Shown: piece by piece, positions 1-9,367 of the stretch
Layout of the letters: every line of letters begins with the position of its first letter
Numbering within the stretch: the stretch's first letter is position 1
Source of the DNA: an uncultured Erysipelotrichaceae bacterium
Lineage (GTDB): Bacteria; Bacillota_I; Bacilli_A; Erysipelotrichales; Erysipelotrichaceae
Reading direction: 5' to 3'
DNA length: 64,000 nucleotides
Assembly: GCA_934725085.1 (NCBI GenBank)
Contig: CAKVAL010000004.1
Coordinates: 31,942-95,941, forward strand
Position numbers and translations under genes: made by a program
The notes under the pieces: model-generated
What the model was told of the DNA's origin: nothing
The model's input: only the letters and a program-made list of their open reading frames with translations
Databases searched by the model: none

Positions 1-1301
1 GCCTTTTCCATTACTAGTTCAACTCTTTTATCATTTACTAATTTATTAAAATCTAATGCATTTGATTCTTCACCATCAATAGTAAAATCATTAATCCCAA
101 AATAATGGAAAGGACATAATAATTCATATTCTAAGGCATCATTAAGTCTAATCTCATAAGCAACATTATGATCATAATAAGCGAAAATATCACCACCATC
201 CATACGCTCAGGAGTAGCTGTCATACCAAGTAAAAACTTAGGCTTAAAATAATCTAACACTCTCTTATAAGTACTACCACAAGTATGATGTGCTTCATCT
301 ACGACAATATAATCAAACTCATCAACATTAAATGTCTTTAAATTATCTTCTTTAGCCAATGTTTGAATAGACGCAAAAATCAACCTGGCATCCTTATCTT
401 TATTTTGACCCTTATAAATAGAACTTGGAATATCACCGAATACTTTATTAAAAGTCCTACATGCATCATTTAATAATTTTCCACGATGCGCAATAAATAG
501 CACTTTCTTAGGATCATAATTATACGCATCAAAAGCACTCAAAAAAGTCTTACCAGTACCTGTAGCCGAAATCAATAAAGCCTTAGTCTCGCCTTGTTTT
601 CTTAAAGTATCTAAATTAGTTAAGGCCTCTTGTTGCATCTTGTTAGGACGAGGAACTTTAGTATCTAAAATAAAAGAATTCGTCTTTTCAACATACTTTC
701 TATTTACTTCATATTTCTTCTTATATTCTTCAATCCATGTTTCATCTAAAGCAACCGTATCATTATCCCATTCATCATTAAATTCATTAATAATCTCGTT
801 AATAAAAGAACCATCACCTAATGAACTAGTCAAAACATTCCACTCTGTATTCTTCTTTAAGGCATTACCAGTTAAATTAGAACTGCCTATTAAAGCCTTA
901 TATTGTTCACCACACTTAAAGATATAACCCTTGGCATGGAAATTATCCTTACTATAGATTCTAATATCTACATTCTTATCTTTTAACTTTAATAACTCTT
1001 CAAAAGTCTTGGGATTATTAAACATCAAATAATCAGAAGTTATGATTCTGCCCTTGCACTTAACCTCTTCTAAAGTATGCTTAAGCATAATCAAACCATC
1101 ATCAGTAATAAAAGCTACATTAAAAAGAAACTCATCACAACTTCTTAGCTGCTTACAAAGAGTACTATAAACATTTGACTCTCTAGTCTTATTTAATACA
1201 AGCTTTGTACTATAAAAACCAGTTCCACTCTCACCGCCCAAAAAGCTATTGAGTAAATCAATAGTCATTTGTTTCTTTAGTTCCCTTAACTTCTCATCCA
1301 T
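1..1301 (-). CDS. PLD-nuclease/DEAD-DEAH helicase (N-terminal part, DUF3427-type)
   Basis: The gene runs leftward and leaves the window, so only the first ~433 residues are present. Reading from the ATG at 1299-1301, an N-terminal phospholipase D-like domain shows an HAKGYIF (HxK) motif followed by GSSNLTGNAL. A superfamily 2 helicase domain follows with Walker A SATGTGKT, the DEAH box VVDEAHH and motif III-like GMTATPERMDGG. This order is typical of the DUF3427 helicase family found in defence or restriction-like settings; the actual role is unknown. The start has no Shine-Dalgarno sequence, but a TATAAT lies 7 nt upstream (1309-1314 on the other strand), so the mRNA may be leaderless. It sits just beyond the trailer end of the CRISPR array, which may make this a small defence region. 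Confidence 0.85.
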   Translation of the reverse strand, partial: MDEKLRELKKQMTIDLLNSFLGGESGTGFYSTKLVLNKTRESNVYSTLCKQLRSCDEFLFNVAFITDDGLIMLKHTLEEVKCKGRIITSDYLMFNNPKTFEELLKLKDKNVDIRIYSKDNFHAKGYIFKCGEQYKALIGSSNLTGNALKKNTEWNVLTSSLGDGSFINEIINEFNDEWDNDTVALDETWIEEYKKKYEVNRKYVEKTNSFILDTKVPRPNKMQQEALTNLDTLRKQGETKALLISATGTGKTFLSAFDAYNYDPKKVLFIAHRGKLLNDACRTFNKVFGDIPSSIYKGQNKDKDARLIFASIQTLAKEDNLKTFNVDEFDYIVVDEAHHTCGSTYKRVLDYFKPKFLLGMTATPERMDGGDIFAYYDHNVAYEIRLNDALEYELLCPFHYFGINDFTIDGEESNALDFNKLVNDKRVELVMEK

Positions 1302-1458
1302 TACTTAGATTATAGTTAATTAACAAGATTATTAACAGATCTAACCAAATTAAAAACCACTTATTCAAACCAATTCATTAAACACTAAATAAGAATAATT
1401 TTAAATAAGTGGATTAACGTAGCCATAAGCCACTGTCGCTAAGCAATGCCACGAGTTC

Positions 1459-3076
1459 AACCTTAAAACCATGTTTTTCACATAGCTCTCAAACAATAGT
1501 TCCGCTGCATATTAATTCATCGCCATTTTAGAATGAGCAGCTTTCACATAGCTCTCAAACAGTACTTAAAGTAAGTCGACTACTTTAAAAGCTTTAGAAT
1601 GAGCAACTTTCACATAGCTCTCAAACAGAGGTATTAATCAAATTATCAATATTAGTGCTTTAGAATGAGCAGCTTTCACATAGCTCTCAAACATAATACT
1701 TTAAATCAATGCACCAACTAAGCTTTAGAATGAGCAGCTTTCACATAGCTCTCAAACAAGCTTCAAAGACATCATCATATCATTGTTGCTTTAGAATGAG
1801 CAGCTTTCACATAGCTCTCAAACAAAGTGTAATACAAAATCGGGAAATTGTAATGCTTTAGAATGAGCAGCTTTCACATAGCTCTCAAACAATTTCTTTA
1901 ATTTTTGCTAATCTTCTTGCGCTTTAGAATGAGCAGCTTTCACATAGCTCTCAAACCAGATGATTGGTTGGTTGATGATTTATGAGCTTTAGAATGAGCA
2001 GCTTTCACATAGCTCTCAAACAAAAGCTTGATATTGTACAGTGGTTTCAACGCTTTAGAATGAGCAGCTTTCACATAGCTCTCAAACTCAGTACTTCAAG
2101 TACAAAACAATTATATGCTTTAGAATGAGCAGCTTTCACATAGCTCTCAAACTTAATATTAGTGGTATAGCGTGGTTTTTCTGCTTTAGAATGAGCAGCT
2201 TTCACATAGCTCTCAAACAATGTAAACCACGAGGAAGATTAAGTAAAGGCTTTAGAATGAGCAGCTTTCACATAGCTCTCAAACTTATTGATGTTAATAT
2301 AATTAAAATACTATCGCTTTAGAATGAGCAGCTTTCACATAGCTCTCAAACACTCTATTGTATATCTCTTACCACCATATAGCTTTAGAATGAGCAGCTT
2401 TCACATAGCTCTCAAACATTAATATAAAAAATCACATAAGAATAATTGCTTTAGAATGAGCAGCTTTCACATAGCTCTCAAACAAGTATTAACTACTATG
2501 GTGGAACAGCCTAGCTTTAGAATGAGCAGCTTTCACATAGCTCTCAAACTTCCACCAATAAATACATAAAGAAAGTAGTGCTTTAGAATGAGCAGCTTTC
2601 ACATAGCTCTCAAACTTCATCTAGCACTTTAAAGGCGTTTTCATGCTTTAGAATGAGCAGCTTTCACATAGCTCTCAAACAATCGTAAAAGACACATTAC
2701 AGACATTTTCGCTTTAGAATGAGCAGCTTTCACATAGCTCTCAAACACTTATGAACGGAAGTAACGCTATGTACAAGCTTTAGAATGAGCAGCTTTCACA
2801 TAGCTCTCAAACTTGAGTAAGGTTTAAATCGTTTCTAATACCGCTTTAGAATGAGCAGCTTTCACATAGCTCTCAAACTTTGCCTGCTAAAGTAGCATTT
2901 GCAAAGCCGCTTTAGAATGAGCAGCTTTCACATAGCTCTCAAACCAGTATCAAAGGCATTAAAGACTTATACGGGCTTTAGAATGAGCAGCTTTCACATA
3001 GCTCTCAAACTTTGACAGCTTCGTTTATGTTGAACTCACAGCTTTAGAATGAGCAGCTTTCACATAGCTCTCAAAC
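1459..3076 (-). CRISPR. Type II-A CRISPR array, 25 repeats and 24 spacers
   Basis: A 36-bp repeat recurs 25 times with 29-31 bp spacers (most 30). On the transcribed (minus) strand it begins GTTTGAGAGCTATGTG and ends CTCATTCTAAAGC, the usual form of type II-A repeats. The three left-most repeats are imperfect. The repeat at 1459-1494 keeps only its last 19 plus-strand bases, the one at 1525-1560 differs at its first two bases, and the one at 1591-1626 has one substitution. Decay at that end marks it as the old, trailer end, so new spacers enter on the right at 3041-3076 next to csn2. All other repeats look identical. I saw no spacer matching elsewhere in the window. Confidence 0.98.
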
Positions 3077-3133
3077 CTCAAATGGTTTTAAACTATGGCT
3101 CCGGCGTCCCAGAACTGCTATTCATTATAGTTA
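3077..3133 (-). promoter_or_regulatory. CRISPR leader with ATTTGAG anchor and -10 box
   Basis: This is the 57-bp gap between the csn2 stop and the first repeat. On the minus strand its last seven bases before the repeat are ATTTGAG (3077-3083). That matches the leader-anchoring sequence reported for type II-A systems of streptococci, which guides spacer insertion. A TATAAT at 3124-3129 could be the -10 box for pre-crRNA, giving roughly 40 nt of transcribed leader. I see no clear -35 box. Confidence 0.75.
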
Positions 3134-3799
3134 TTATATTACACATAAATCTTTATCGATGATTCTGGTGTGATTATAATCATCTAATTCTACATGCTGA
3201 TGTCTTTCTATCATTAATAAAGGAATTTTCTTATATACAAAATATTTTGTTATTTCTTCTAATTCCTTCTTTTCTAGATAATCCTTTAAATTCACAGTAA
3301 CAAGAACTTTATACTTTAGTATTTCAAAAGATGTGGAGATTATTTCAGTTAAACTTTCTAAAAAAGTTAAAGTTGAATAATCGAATGAAAAATCAAGAAA
3401 TTTTATAACATCATTAAACGCTATGTTTGATTTATATGTAACTGAATAAGGAAGATTGTTGATGATTTTAACACCTATTTCATTCAACATTTCAATCAAT
3501 TGTTCTTTACCTTCAACATCAGAGTAATTGTTCACTATTATATTTGTTAATTTGTTTTTAAGCTGTTTTGTATAAATGTCCAAATTATAAATATCAGTTA
3601 TCAGCATCGTGTTTTTTGATAAAGATAAAATTTTTGAGCTATTATCAGAAAGAACATAATCACCATCGTCGTTATTTATTTGGCAATTTAATTCATCAAC
3701 TATATTTCTAAACAATACAGATTCCTCAATTATCAAAGTCTCCGGATTATCTTCAGTTACTTCAATAACATCAAAATATTTATGATTTAAAAGTTTCAT
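3134..3799 (-). CDS. csn2: CRISPR-associated protein Csn2
   Basis: A 221-residue protein occupies the fourth position of a cas9-cas1-cas2-csn2 operon, next to the leader end of the array. Csn2 is a ring-forming, calcium-stabilised, DNA-end-binding protein needed for spacer acquisition in subtype II-A. It has no short catalytic motif, so the call rests on operon position, length (the short Csn2 class is about 220 residues) and general sequence character. Features include an N-terminal VIEVTEDNPETLIIEE stretch and an ISTSFEILKYKVLVTVNL strand. It overlaps the end of cas2 by 4 nt, implying coupled translation. Its presence assigns the locus to II-A rather than II-C. Confidence 0.9.
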   Translation of the reverse strand: MKLLNHKYFDVIEVTEDNPETLIIEESVLFRNIVDELNCQINNDDGDYVLSDNSSKILSLSKNTMLITDIYNLDIYTKQLKNKLTNIIVNNYSDVEGKEQLIEMLNEIGVKIINNLPYSVTYKSNIAFNDVIKFLDFSFDYSTLTFLESLTEIISTSFEILKYKVLVTVNLKDYLEKKELEEITKYFVYKKIPLLMIERHQHVELDDYNHTRIIDKDLCVI

Positions 3800-4101
3800 A
3801 AAACAACCATCCTCTCAGAAGTATCAATAATATCATTGCTTTTATCACCGATTATTAATTCAATATTCGCAAACTGTTTTTCAGTTATTACTAAAGCTTG
3901 AACAAGACCCGCACTTGGTTTATTTTGTTTAAGCCTTAAAATTAACGCATTAGCAGCATTTTGATTCATAGCTAGTTTGCAATACACAGACTCCTGTAAC
4001 ATCATGTAACCGTCATTAATCAGAAATTTCCTGAATCTTGTGTATGCCTTTCTATCTTCTGAAGACAACATTGGTAAATCAAAGAACACTAATACTCTCA
4101 T
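3796..4101 (-). CDS. cas2: CRISPR endoribonuclease-like integrase subunit Cas2
   Basis: The protein has 101 residues from the ATG at 4101, where it begins MRVLVFFDLPM. This is the conserved first strand of Cas2 with the metal-binding aspartate. Further family features are RFRKFLINDGYMMLQESVY near residue 30 and a middle beta-strand region. Cas2 dimers bridge two Cas1 dimers in the spacer-integration complex. A start 5 codons upstream is possible, but the chosen ATG gives the normal N terminus. The gene overlaps the 3' end of cas1 by 23 nt and csn2 by 4 nt, so the three adaptation genes are translationally linked. Confidence 0.93.
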   Translation of the reverse strand: MRVLVFFDLPMLSSEDRKAYTRFRKFLINDGYMMLQESVYCKLAMNQNAANALILRLKQNKPSAGLVQALVITEKQFANIELIIGDKSNDIIDTSERMVVL

Positions 4102-4993
4102 ATAACGACAGGTCATAATCCGGAAACTTCATATTAGAAACATTATCATTTGTAATCGCATCTAAGACGGTTTTTACATATATGTTAACCGCATTAGCAA
4201 AATACTGTTCTCTATTATCAATTTTAATTTTTCTATTTAAGAAAGATACAATTTTCATCTTTGAATCATTATCCAACTCTTTAGCATCCATTTTATATAC
4301 CAATGCATCAACAAACGGTCTAAATGGTTCCATCAAATCGCTAGCTAGATTAAATTCGTTAAAAATATTATCGTGAAATATTCCTATTTGTGTTAAATAC
4401 CCATTAATAACAATTTCCCTAGCAATCAAAGATAATAAGATGCTATATCCATAATTCAATGCTGAATTTATAAATGAACAGTCATCATTTCTTTCCCTGC
4501 TAAATTCCATTCCAAAAAGTGAATTAAAATACACTTTAGCAGCATGACCTTCCCTATTAGTTGCATCTCCTAATTCAACTTGAGGTATATAAGATAACAA
4601 CTTTTCTGAAGATTCTACTTTACCCAAATAGTTCAATACAGCGCTCTGTCCCTTGATTTTTGAACAAACGATGTTCTGCCAAACTAGCATCTTGGATTCT
4701 TTAGTCCATGCAATTTGCGAACGTACAGACCTGCTAACATCATACGAACCATACAAAGCACGATACACCCCATTCGGGCAACGCTTACTATCACAGAAAA
4801 TTATATCAACGCTCTTGTTTGCAAGTTCAACCAACAAATAAGTTGTTAAAGAAACATTCGTATTCTCGATAATCAAAACACTAATCTCATCAATAAAGAT
4901 TCTCTTTACATCTTCATTAGAACGAATACATAAGTACCCCATTTTATAATCTAATTTTGCGGTATTTGAAATGATAACTGTTCGCCAACCCAT
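4079..4993 (-). CDS. cas1: CRISPR integrase Cas1 (type II)
   Basis: A 304-residue Cas1, the metal-dependent integrase that inserts new spacers. It starts MGWRTVIISNTAKL, the normal N terminus of type II Cas1. The conserved glutamate lies in DATNREGHAAKVYF and the catalytic histidine in GIFHDNIFNEFNLASD, with LMEPFRPFVD following. Length and motif order are complete, so the enzyme should be active. It begins 4 nt after the cas9 stop, so all four cas genes form one operon read leftward. Confidence 0.96.
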   Translation of the reverse strand: MGWRTVIISNTAKLDYKMGYLCIRSNEDVKRIFIDEISVLIIENTNVSLTTYLLVELANKSVDIIFCDSKRCPNGVYRALYGSYDVSRSVRSQIAWTKESKMLVWQNIVCSKIKGQSAVLNYLGKVESSEKLLSYIPQVELGDATNREGHAAKVYFNSLFGMEFSRERNDDCSFINSALNYGYSILLSLIAREIVINGYLTQIGIFHDNIFNEFNLASDLMEPFRPFVDALVYKMDAKELDNDSKMKIVSFLNRKIKIDNREQYFANAVNIYVKTVLDAITNDNVSNMKFPDYDLSLYESISVL

Positions 4994-4996
4994 ACG

Positions 4997-7900
4997 CTAA
5001 CCTTTTAATAAATCGACTTTTGTTTCATAAAGACCTGTTACTGATTGGTTAATCAAATAAACACTTTGATTTTTACTTAGAGTTGCACTAGGCTTTATTT
5101 CGCCTATTTTCCCTTTGCCATTTAATTTTTCAAACTTTGTTAATTGTCTATCACAAATAAATAATTTTAATATTTCATTAAGTAATATTGATTGATCTGA
5201 TATATCTAGTGTTTTGAATTTATCTCTATTATCAGCAAGATCTTTCAACGCAGATTTAAATAAGTTTTTATATGCATTGCTTTCTAGTCTGTCTATAAAC
5301 CAATTATAAAGATTAACATTCTCTTCAATTGTTATTCCATCATATTCAGTAACTTCAATTGGTTTTTTTGAATCGTTACATTTGCTAACGTATTTATCTA
5401 TTCTTTTCAAATAAGTTGCACGTTCATCGTCTATTGCTAATTCATAAGTATGTTTAGCTAATAAATTCTCTCCGCTTCGCCCTGTGATTATTAATCTAGA
5501 TCCATTAATTTCAAACAACGAATTCATTAATATTTTTTTTATTATAATTAAAGGTTCTACAAGACCAAAGTTTTTAATACAGTAACCAACAGGATTACTT
5601 TCGTACTCTTTAAGTTCATATAGGTAAACAGGGAGAATTGTTCTAACTCTTTTTTTCTTCTCCGTATGTTCAGCCAAAAAGAAATACGTCCCAGTAATAC
5701 TATTATATCCACCATACTTTTCGGGTGGTAGATTCTTTTTAATCGGCAATAATCTATTGTTCTTTGGGAGAATATTTAAATCATACAATTCACCTTTTTG
5801 TTGAGTAGGCGCAAAAGTAACGATTGGTGTATTCTTACTAGCAAACTTATAAACCGTTTCGATTGTTCCGGATAAAATTTCATTGTTATGGTTTCTATCA
5901 TAGTTATAACTTTCTTCTCTTTTTGGAGCAACCCAAGCACCAGGAGTATTGAATTCAAATACTCTGTTCAAACTATAGTCATCCTGTTTTTCCATAATAT
6001 GATTAAAAAAATTTTCTGTAAATTTAGTATTAAATACGTTACCAACAACAACATTTAAATAAGCATCCTTAGCATGATGATAATCATTAACATTTCTAAA
6101 CTTAGGAATTTGATACTTTTGTCTAAATCTAGTGACATTCATTGCCTTTGAATAAACAACAGTTGTCCCTGGATATGTCCTCTTTAGAATATCTGCAAGG
6201 GCCTTTGTTGATTGTTGAGTTTCAACTAGTTGTCTTTGGACAAATGAAGAAAGTTCATCCTGAGTAAGAGGCGTTGCTCTCTTAAGTCTCTCATACTTCT
6301 TTCGAGAAATTAATCCTTTATCAAAAAGCATCGTCCAGAACTTATACATCTTAGCTCTAGTTTCTTCTTTAATAGGATAAATATTTGTCTTATCTCTATT
6401 TTCAGTACTCTTAACAAGCACGCGGTTATCTATGCTGTCATCAATAACTTTTGATTGAGGAAAAATATGATCAATATCATAATACTTATCCTTATCATTT
6501 AAAAGCTTTCCTAAATCAATTAGCTCACCTGTATACATACATCTGCCCATTTGAGTATAGTAAAAATATAGTCTATCTCTTCTTAAGCTTTGATCAGTTT
6601 CTTTCATCAAGTTTTCATATAAACCTTCTGGAATTAAATCTTCAGCTTGTTTCTTACAAGAATCATATAATTTCTTAAGCTTATCTTTTCTTGACTCAGT
6701 ACGCTTCTTTTCCATTTCTTTTGAACTTGTACGTGCCATTTCGATAAAGATTTTTTCAGGATAAGATTTTTTAATATCAACAATCTCATCAATAATTCTC
6801 ATGGTTTGTAAAACACTTCTACGAACAGCAGGAGCTATATACATTTCATCCAATTGAGCTTTTAAAGAAAGATTAAGACCAAAATATTCTTCTCTATATT
6901 TTTGAACAGCATCATTAAAATCATATTTCTTGCTCAATAAAACCATTAGATTATCATTTGTATTCCACAATCTATCAATAATACTTTGAGCTTCACCAGT
7001 TCTTTTATCTATGTGGCAAATATTTTTTTCATCTTTTAAGAAAGTTTTAGATAATCTACCCCAATCCTTATAATTTAAACGCAAGATATGTTTCTTATCA
7101 TTTTCATCAAGAACCTCAAATTCGCTTAGCCATTCTCTTAGCATCTTCTTGTCTGAACCAAACACTAAAATATGTTCGATTATTTCTTCAACCATTTCAG
7201 TGTCATTGTTTGTCTTATCTAGTATATTTTTGAAATCATGATATGATTTCAAATTAGAATTAATCTTATCATCGATACCAGATATTTCATCTGTCTTTTC
7301 CATAATACCGTTTGCAATCATATACTGCTTAATTGATTTTTTAGTCTTAGCTTTCTTATTACCTAAGAATAAATCCTTATAGATTTGTTGCTTTGCCTCT
7401 ACAGAAATTGGATTACCATTTACTTTTATATTATTGATTTCATTCAAAGCCATATATTGACTATATAGTAAAGAATCTTTAGGTAAAACCATTTCACCAG
7501 TATATGTACATCTGCCAACCAATTTCTTCATAAAGTTTTTGGCACTCTTTTGTAAGTCAACAACCTCACTGAAATTCCACGGATAAATAACATCATCCTT
7601 TCTCTCAAGCCAAGCTTTATTATTGTCGTTAGGCTTAGCTAAAGGGCCGACATAATAAGGTATTCTAAAAGTTAACAAGCTAATAATCTTATCTTCAACG
7701 CTTATCCCATCATCACCTTTCGAAGACAAGAAAGGAAGATACTCTTTAGCATTAACTAATATCGCCTTTAATTCCTTTAGTTGTAACTGATAAGGAATCA
7801 ATCCGTTTTCCTTGCTTCTTAATTTGGTTAAAAATTGATAATTATCAATTTCAGCATAGACCATTCTCTCTTCCTCATCTTCGGAATCTTTCATATCTCC

Positions 7901-9097
7901 TACATGTTTCTTCAAGAATTTACAAAAATCTTCTTGTGAACAGCTCTTGCCATCTTCACCTATATAAACAGATAGATTGTTTAACTCTTTTTTCTTATCT
8001 TTTTTCTTTTCCTCTGGCTTCAATTTCTTAAAAACTAAATCATATTCGTCTTTAGTAATTTCACCATTCTGCATTCTTTTAATAAAATATTGTTTAAGAA
8101 TTTTTAAGTCTTTATTGTTTTTATCATAAAGTCTAACCTTAGCCTCTGATAAATACTTATCATCACCAAGTATTTGATTCAAATGTGCAATATCATAAAC
8201 TTCCTTAGCTTCAAAAATCAATTGAACATCATCACCCAATAAAGTACATAACGCATCATATTGACTATCTAAATCATCATTAAGAGATAAACTCTTAAAT
8301 TCAGAATCCTTTAATTCTTCATCTTTGTATAATTTATCCAATTCAGTCTTTCTGCCAGAAAGAAGCTTAATTACTAGTTTTAAATCAAATTGACCATCAC
8401 CATTCTTATCAATATCACCATAAGCATCTAATAAGCATTTTTCTTTATTAGTCGGATTATCTCTATTACTTAAAACTTCTTTAAAAGCATCTATATCATT
8501 CGGATTAAATTTCATATCACAAGAATCTAGATAATCCTTAAAATCGGAAATTGCTTCATCAATAGTTTTTGTCTCAGTATCAGCTGTATCAAATAAGAAA
8601 TGACCTCTGTTCTTCAAAATATGGTGAATCGCTAAAAATACTAATCTTGGATCATGTGGCTCTTTTGATTCGATTAGTTCTTTTCTTAAATGATAAATTG
8701 TAGGATATTTCTTTAAATAGTCCCCATCCGAGAAATCAGAATCATTAAACAAAGAATATGAACAAGTTTTATCAGTTTTATCTTCTTGATAAAGATTACT
8801 ATCATGCATTCTTACAAAGAAAGAAGGATCTTCCTTTACAATCTCGTTATTAAACAAAACTTCTAAAAGTTCTAGTCTCTTTTTAGTTCTTTCAAGTCTT
8901 CTTCTATTACCCCTTGCCATTCTTCTAGCAGAAGCATCCTTTGCTTCTTCAAACAAACGAACACCCCACATATGTTTACCATTAAACTTTAAAAGATTGT
9001 AGTCATGGTCTGTAACCACCCAACCAATAGAATTAGTACCGGCGTCTACCCCTACATAGTAATTACCCTTTATTTTATCGTTGCCATTAATTTTCAT
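4997..9097 (-). CDS. cas9: CRISPR-associated endonuclease Cas9 (type II-A)
   Basis: RNA-guided DNA endonuclease of 1366 residues, the size of streptococcal Cas9. The start at 9097 is chosen because GGAGG lies 8 nt upstream; a longer frame exists but would reach into the tracrRNA promoter. RuvC-I is VGVDAGTNSIGW with Asp18. An arginine-rich bridge helix (SARRMARGNRRRLERTKKR) follows. RuvC-II is IFIEMARTSS with Glu786, the HNH motif is DIDHIFPQ with His877, and RuvC-III is YHHAKDAYLN with Asp1011. All catalytic residues are intact. The C terminus contains the PAM-interacting region, but the PAM cannot be read from sequence alone. The tracrRNA is encoded just upstream on the opposite strand. Confidence 0.98.
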   Translation of the reverse strand: MKINGNDKIKGNYYVGVDAGTNSIGWVVTDHDYNLLKFNGKHMWGVRLFEEAKDASARRMARGNRRRLERTKKRLELLEVLFNNEIVKEDPSFFVRMHDSNLYQEDKTDKTCSYSLFNDSDFSDGDYLKKYPTIYHLRKELIESKEPHDPRLVFLAIHHILKNRGHFLFDTADTETKTIDEAISDFKDYLDSCDMKFNPNDIDAFKEVLSNRDNPTNKEKCLLDAYGDIDKNGDGQFDLKLVIKLLSGRKTELDKLYKDEELKDSEFKSLSLNDDLDSQYDALCTLLGDDVQLIFEAKEVYDIAHLNQILGDDKYLSEAKVRLYDKNNKDLKILKQYFIKRMQNGEITKDEYDLVFKKLKPEEKKKDKKKELNNLSVYIGEDGKSCSQEDFCKFLKKHVGDMKDSEDEEERMVYAEIDNYQFLTKLRSKENGLIPYQLQLKELKAILVNAKEYLPFLSSKGDDGISVEDKIISLLTFRIPYYVGPLAKPNDNNKAWLERKDDVIYPWNFSEVVDLQKSAKNFMKKLVGRCTYTGEMVLPKDSLLYSQYMALNEINNIKVNGNPISVEAKQQIYKDLFLGNKKAKTKKSIKQYMIANGIMEKTDEISGIDDKINSNLKSYHDFKNILDKTNNDTEMVEEIIEHILVFGSDKKMLREWLSEFEVLDENDKKHILRLNYKDWGRLSKTFLKDEKNICHIDKRTGEAQSIIDRLWNTNDNLMVLLSKKYDFNDAVQKYREEYFGLNLSLKAQLDEMYIAPAVRRSVLQTMRIIDEIVDIKKSYPEKIFIEMARTSSKEMEKKRTESRKDKLKKLYDSCKKQAEDLIPEGLYENLMKETDQSLRRDRLYFYYTQMGRCMYTGELIDLGKLLNDKDKYYDIDHIFPQSKVIDDSIDNRVLVKSTENRDKTNIYPIKEETRAKMYKFWTMLFDKGLISRKKYERLKRATPLTQDELSSFVQRQLVETQQSTKALADILKRTYPGTTVVYSKAMNVTRFRQKYQIPKFRNVNDYHHAKDAYLNVVVGNVFNTKFTENFFNHIMEKQDDYSLNRVFEFNTPGAWVAPKREESYNYDRNHNNEILSGTIETVYKFASKNTPIVTFAPTQQKGELYDLNILPKNNRLLPIKKNLPPEKYGGYNSITGTYFFLAEHTEKKKRVRTILPVYLYELKEYESNPVGYCIKNFGLVEPLIIIKKILMNSLFEINGSRLIITGRSGENLLAKHTYELAIDDERATYLKRIDKYVSKCNDSKKPIEVTEYDGITIEENVNLYNWFIDRLESNAYKNLFKSALKDLADNRDKFKTLDISDQSILLNEILKLFICDRQLTKFEKLNGKGKIGEIKPSATLSKNQSVYLINQSVTGLYETKVDLLKG

Positions 9098-9120
9098 CGT
9101 TGTGCCCTCCTTTGATGATA

Positions 9121-9149
9121 TTGACAATTGTTAATTATTGAGATATAAA
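9121..9149 (+). promoter_or_regulatory. tracrRNA promoter
   Basis: A near-consensus sigma-70-type promoter: TTGACA at 9121-9126, a 17-bp spacer, then TATAAA at 9144-9149. Transcription would begin at about 9156, exactly where the anti-repeat begins. Confidence 0.88.
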
Positions 9150-9155
9150 TAAGAT

Positions 9156-9252
9156 GCTTTCACATAGCAAAGTTCAAATAAGCTTTTAGCGAAATTATCG
9201 GTTTTCCGAAATCACAATGTGTGATAATTAGCTCTCGACGGAGAGTTTTTTT
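9156..9252 (+). ncRNA. tracrRNA for Cas9
   Basis: The anti-repeat at 9156-9179 pairs with the crRNA repeat. GCTTTCACATAGC forms a continuous 13-bp upper stem with GCTATGTGAAAGC. After a bulge (AAAG), TTCAAAT pairs with the repeat start GTTTGA, giving the lower stem typical of II-A duplexes. Three hairpins follow: TCGG-TTTT-CCGA (about 9198-9209), ATCACA-ATG-TGTGAT (9211-9225) and the terminator CTCTC-GACG-GAGAG (9232-9245) with a run of seven T. Length is about 97 nt. It is transcribed divergently from cas9, so the cas9 promoter must lie within or beyond this RNA gene. Confidence 0.93.
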
Positions 9253-9367
9253 ATTACTTCTTTAAATCAATAATACCACCTTACCTTTGTATATGCTATT
9301 TTATCGTTTTAAATACCTCCATCCTTTTTACACTTATAAATATACGTATTAGCCTGTACAAAAATCA

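Noticed and set aside
2125..2322. Open frame of 65 codons on the plus strand with repeated FRMSSFHIALK
   Set aside because: It is a translation of the CRISPR repeats and spacers, with no ribosome site.
1459..3076. Spacer matching DNA elsewhere in the window (self-targeting)
   Set aside because: Reading the spacers against the window by eye gave no convincing match; a computed search would be needed to exclude it.
9098..9127. Ten-codon N-terminal extension of Cas9
   Set aside because: GGAGG lies correctly before the ATG at 9097, and the extension would reach the -35 box of the tracrRNA promoter.
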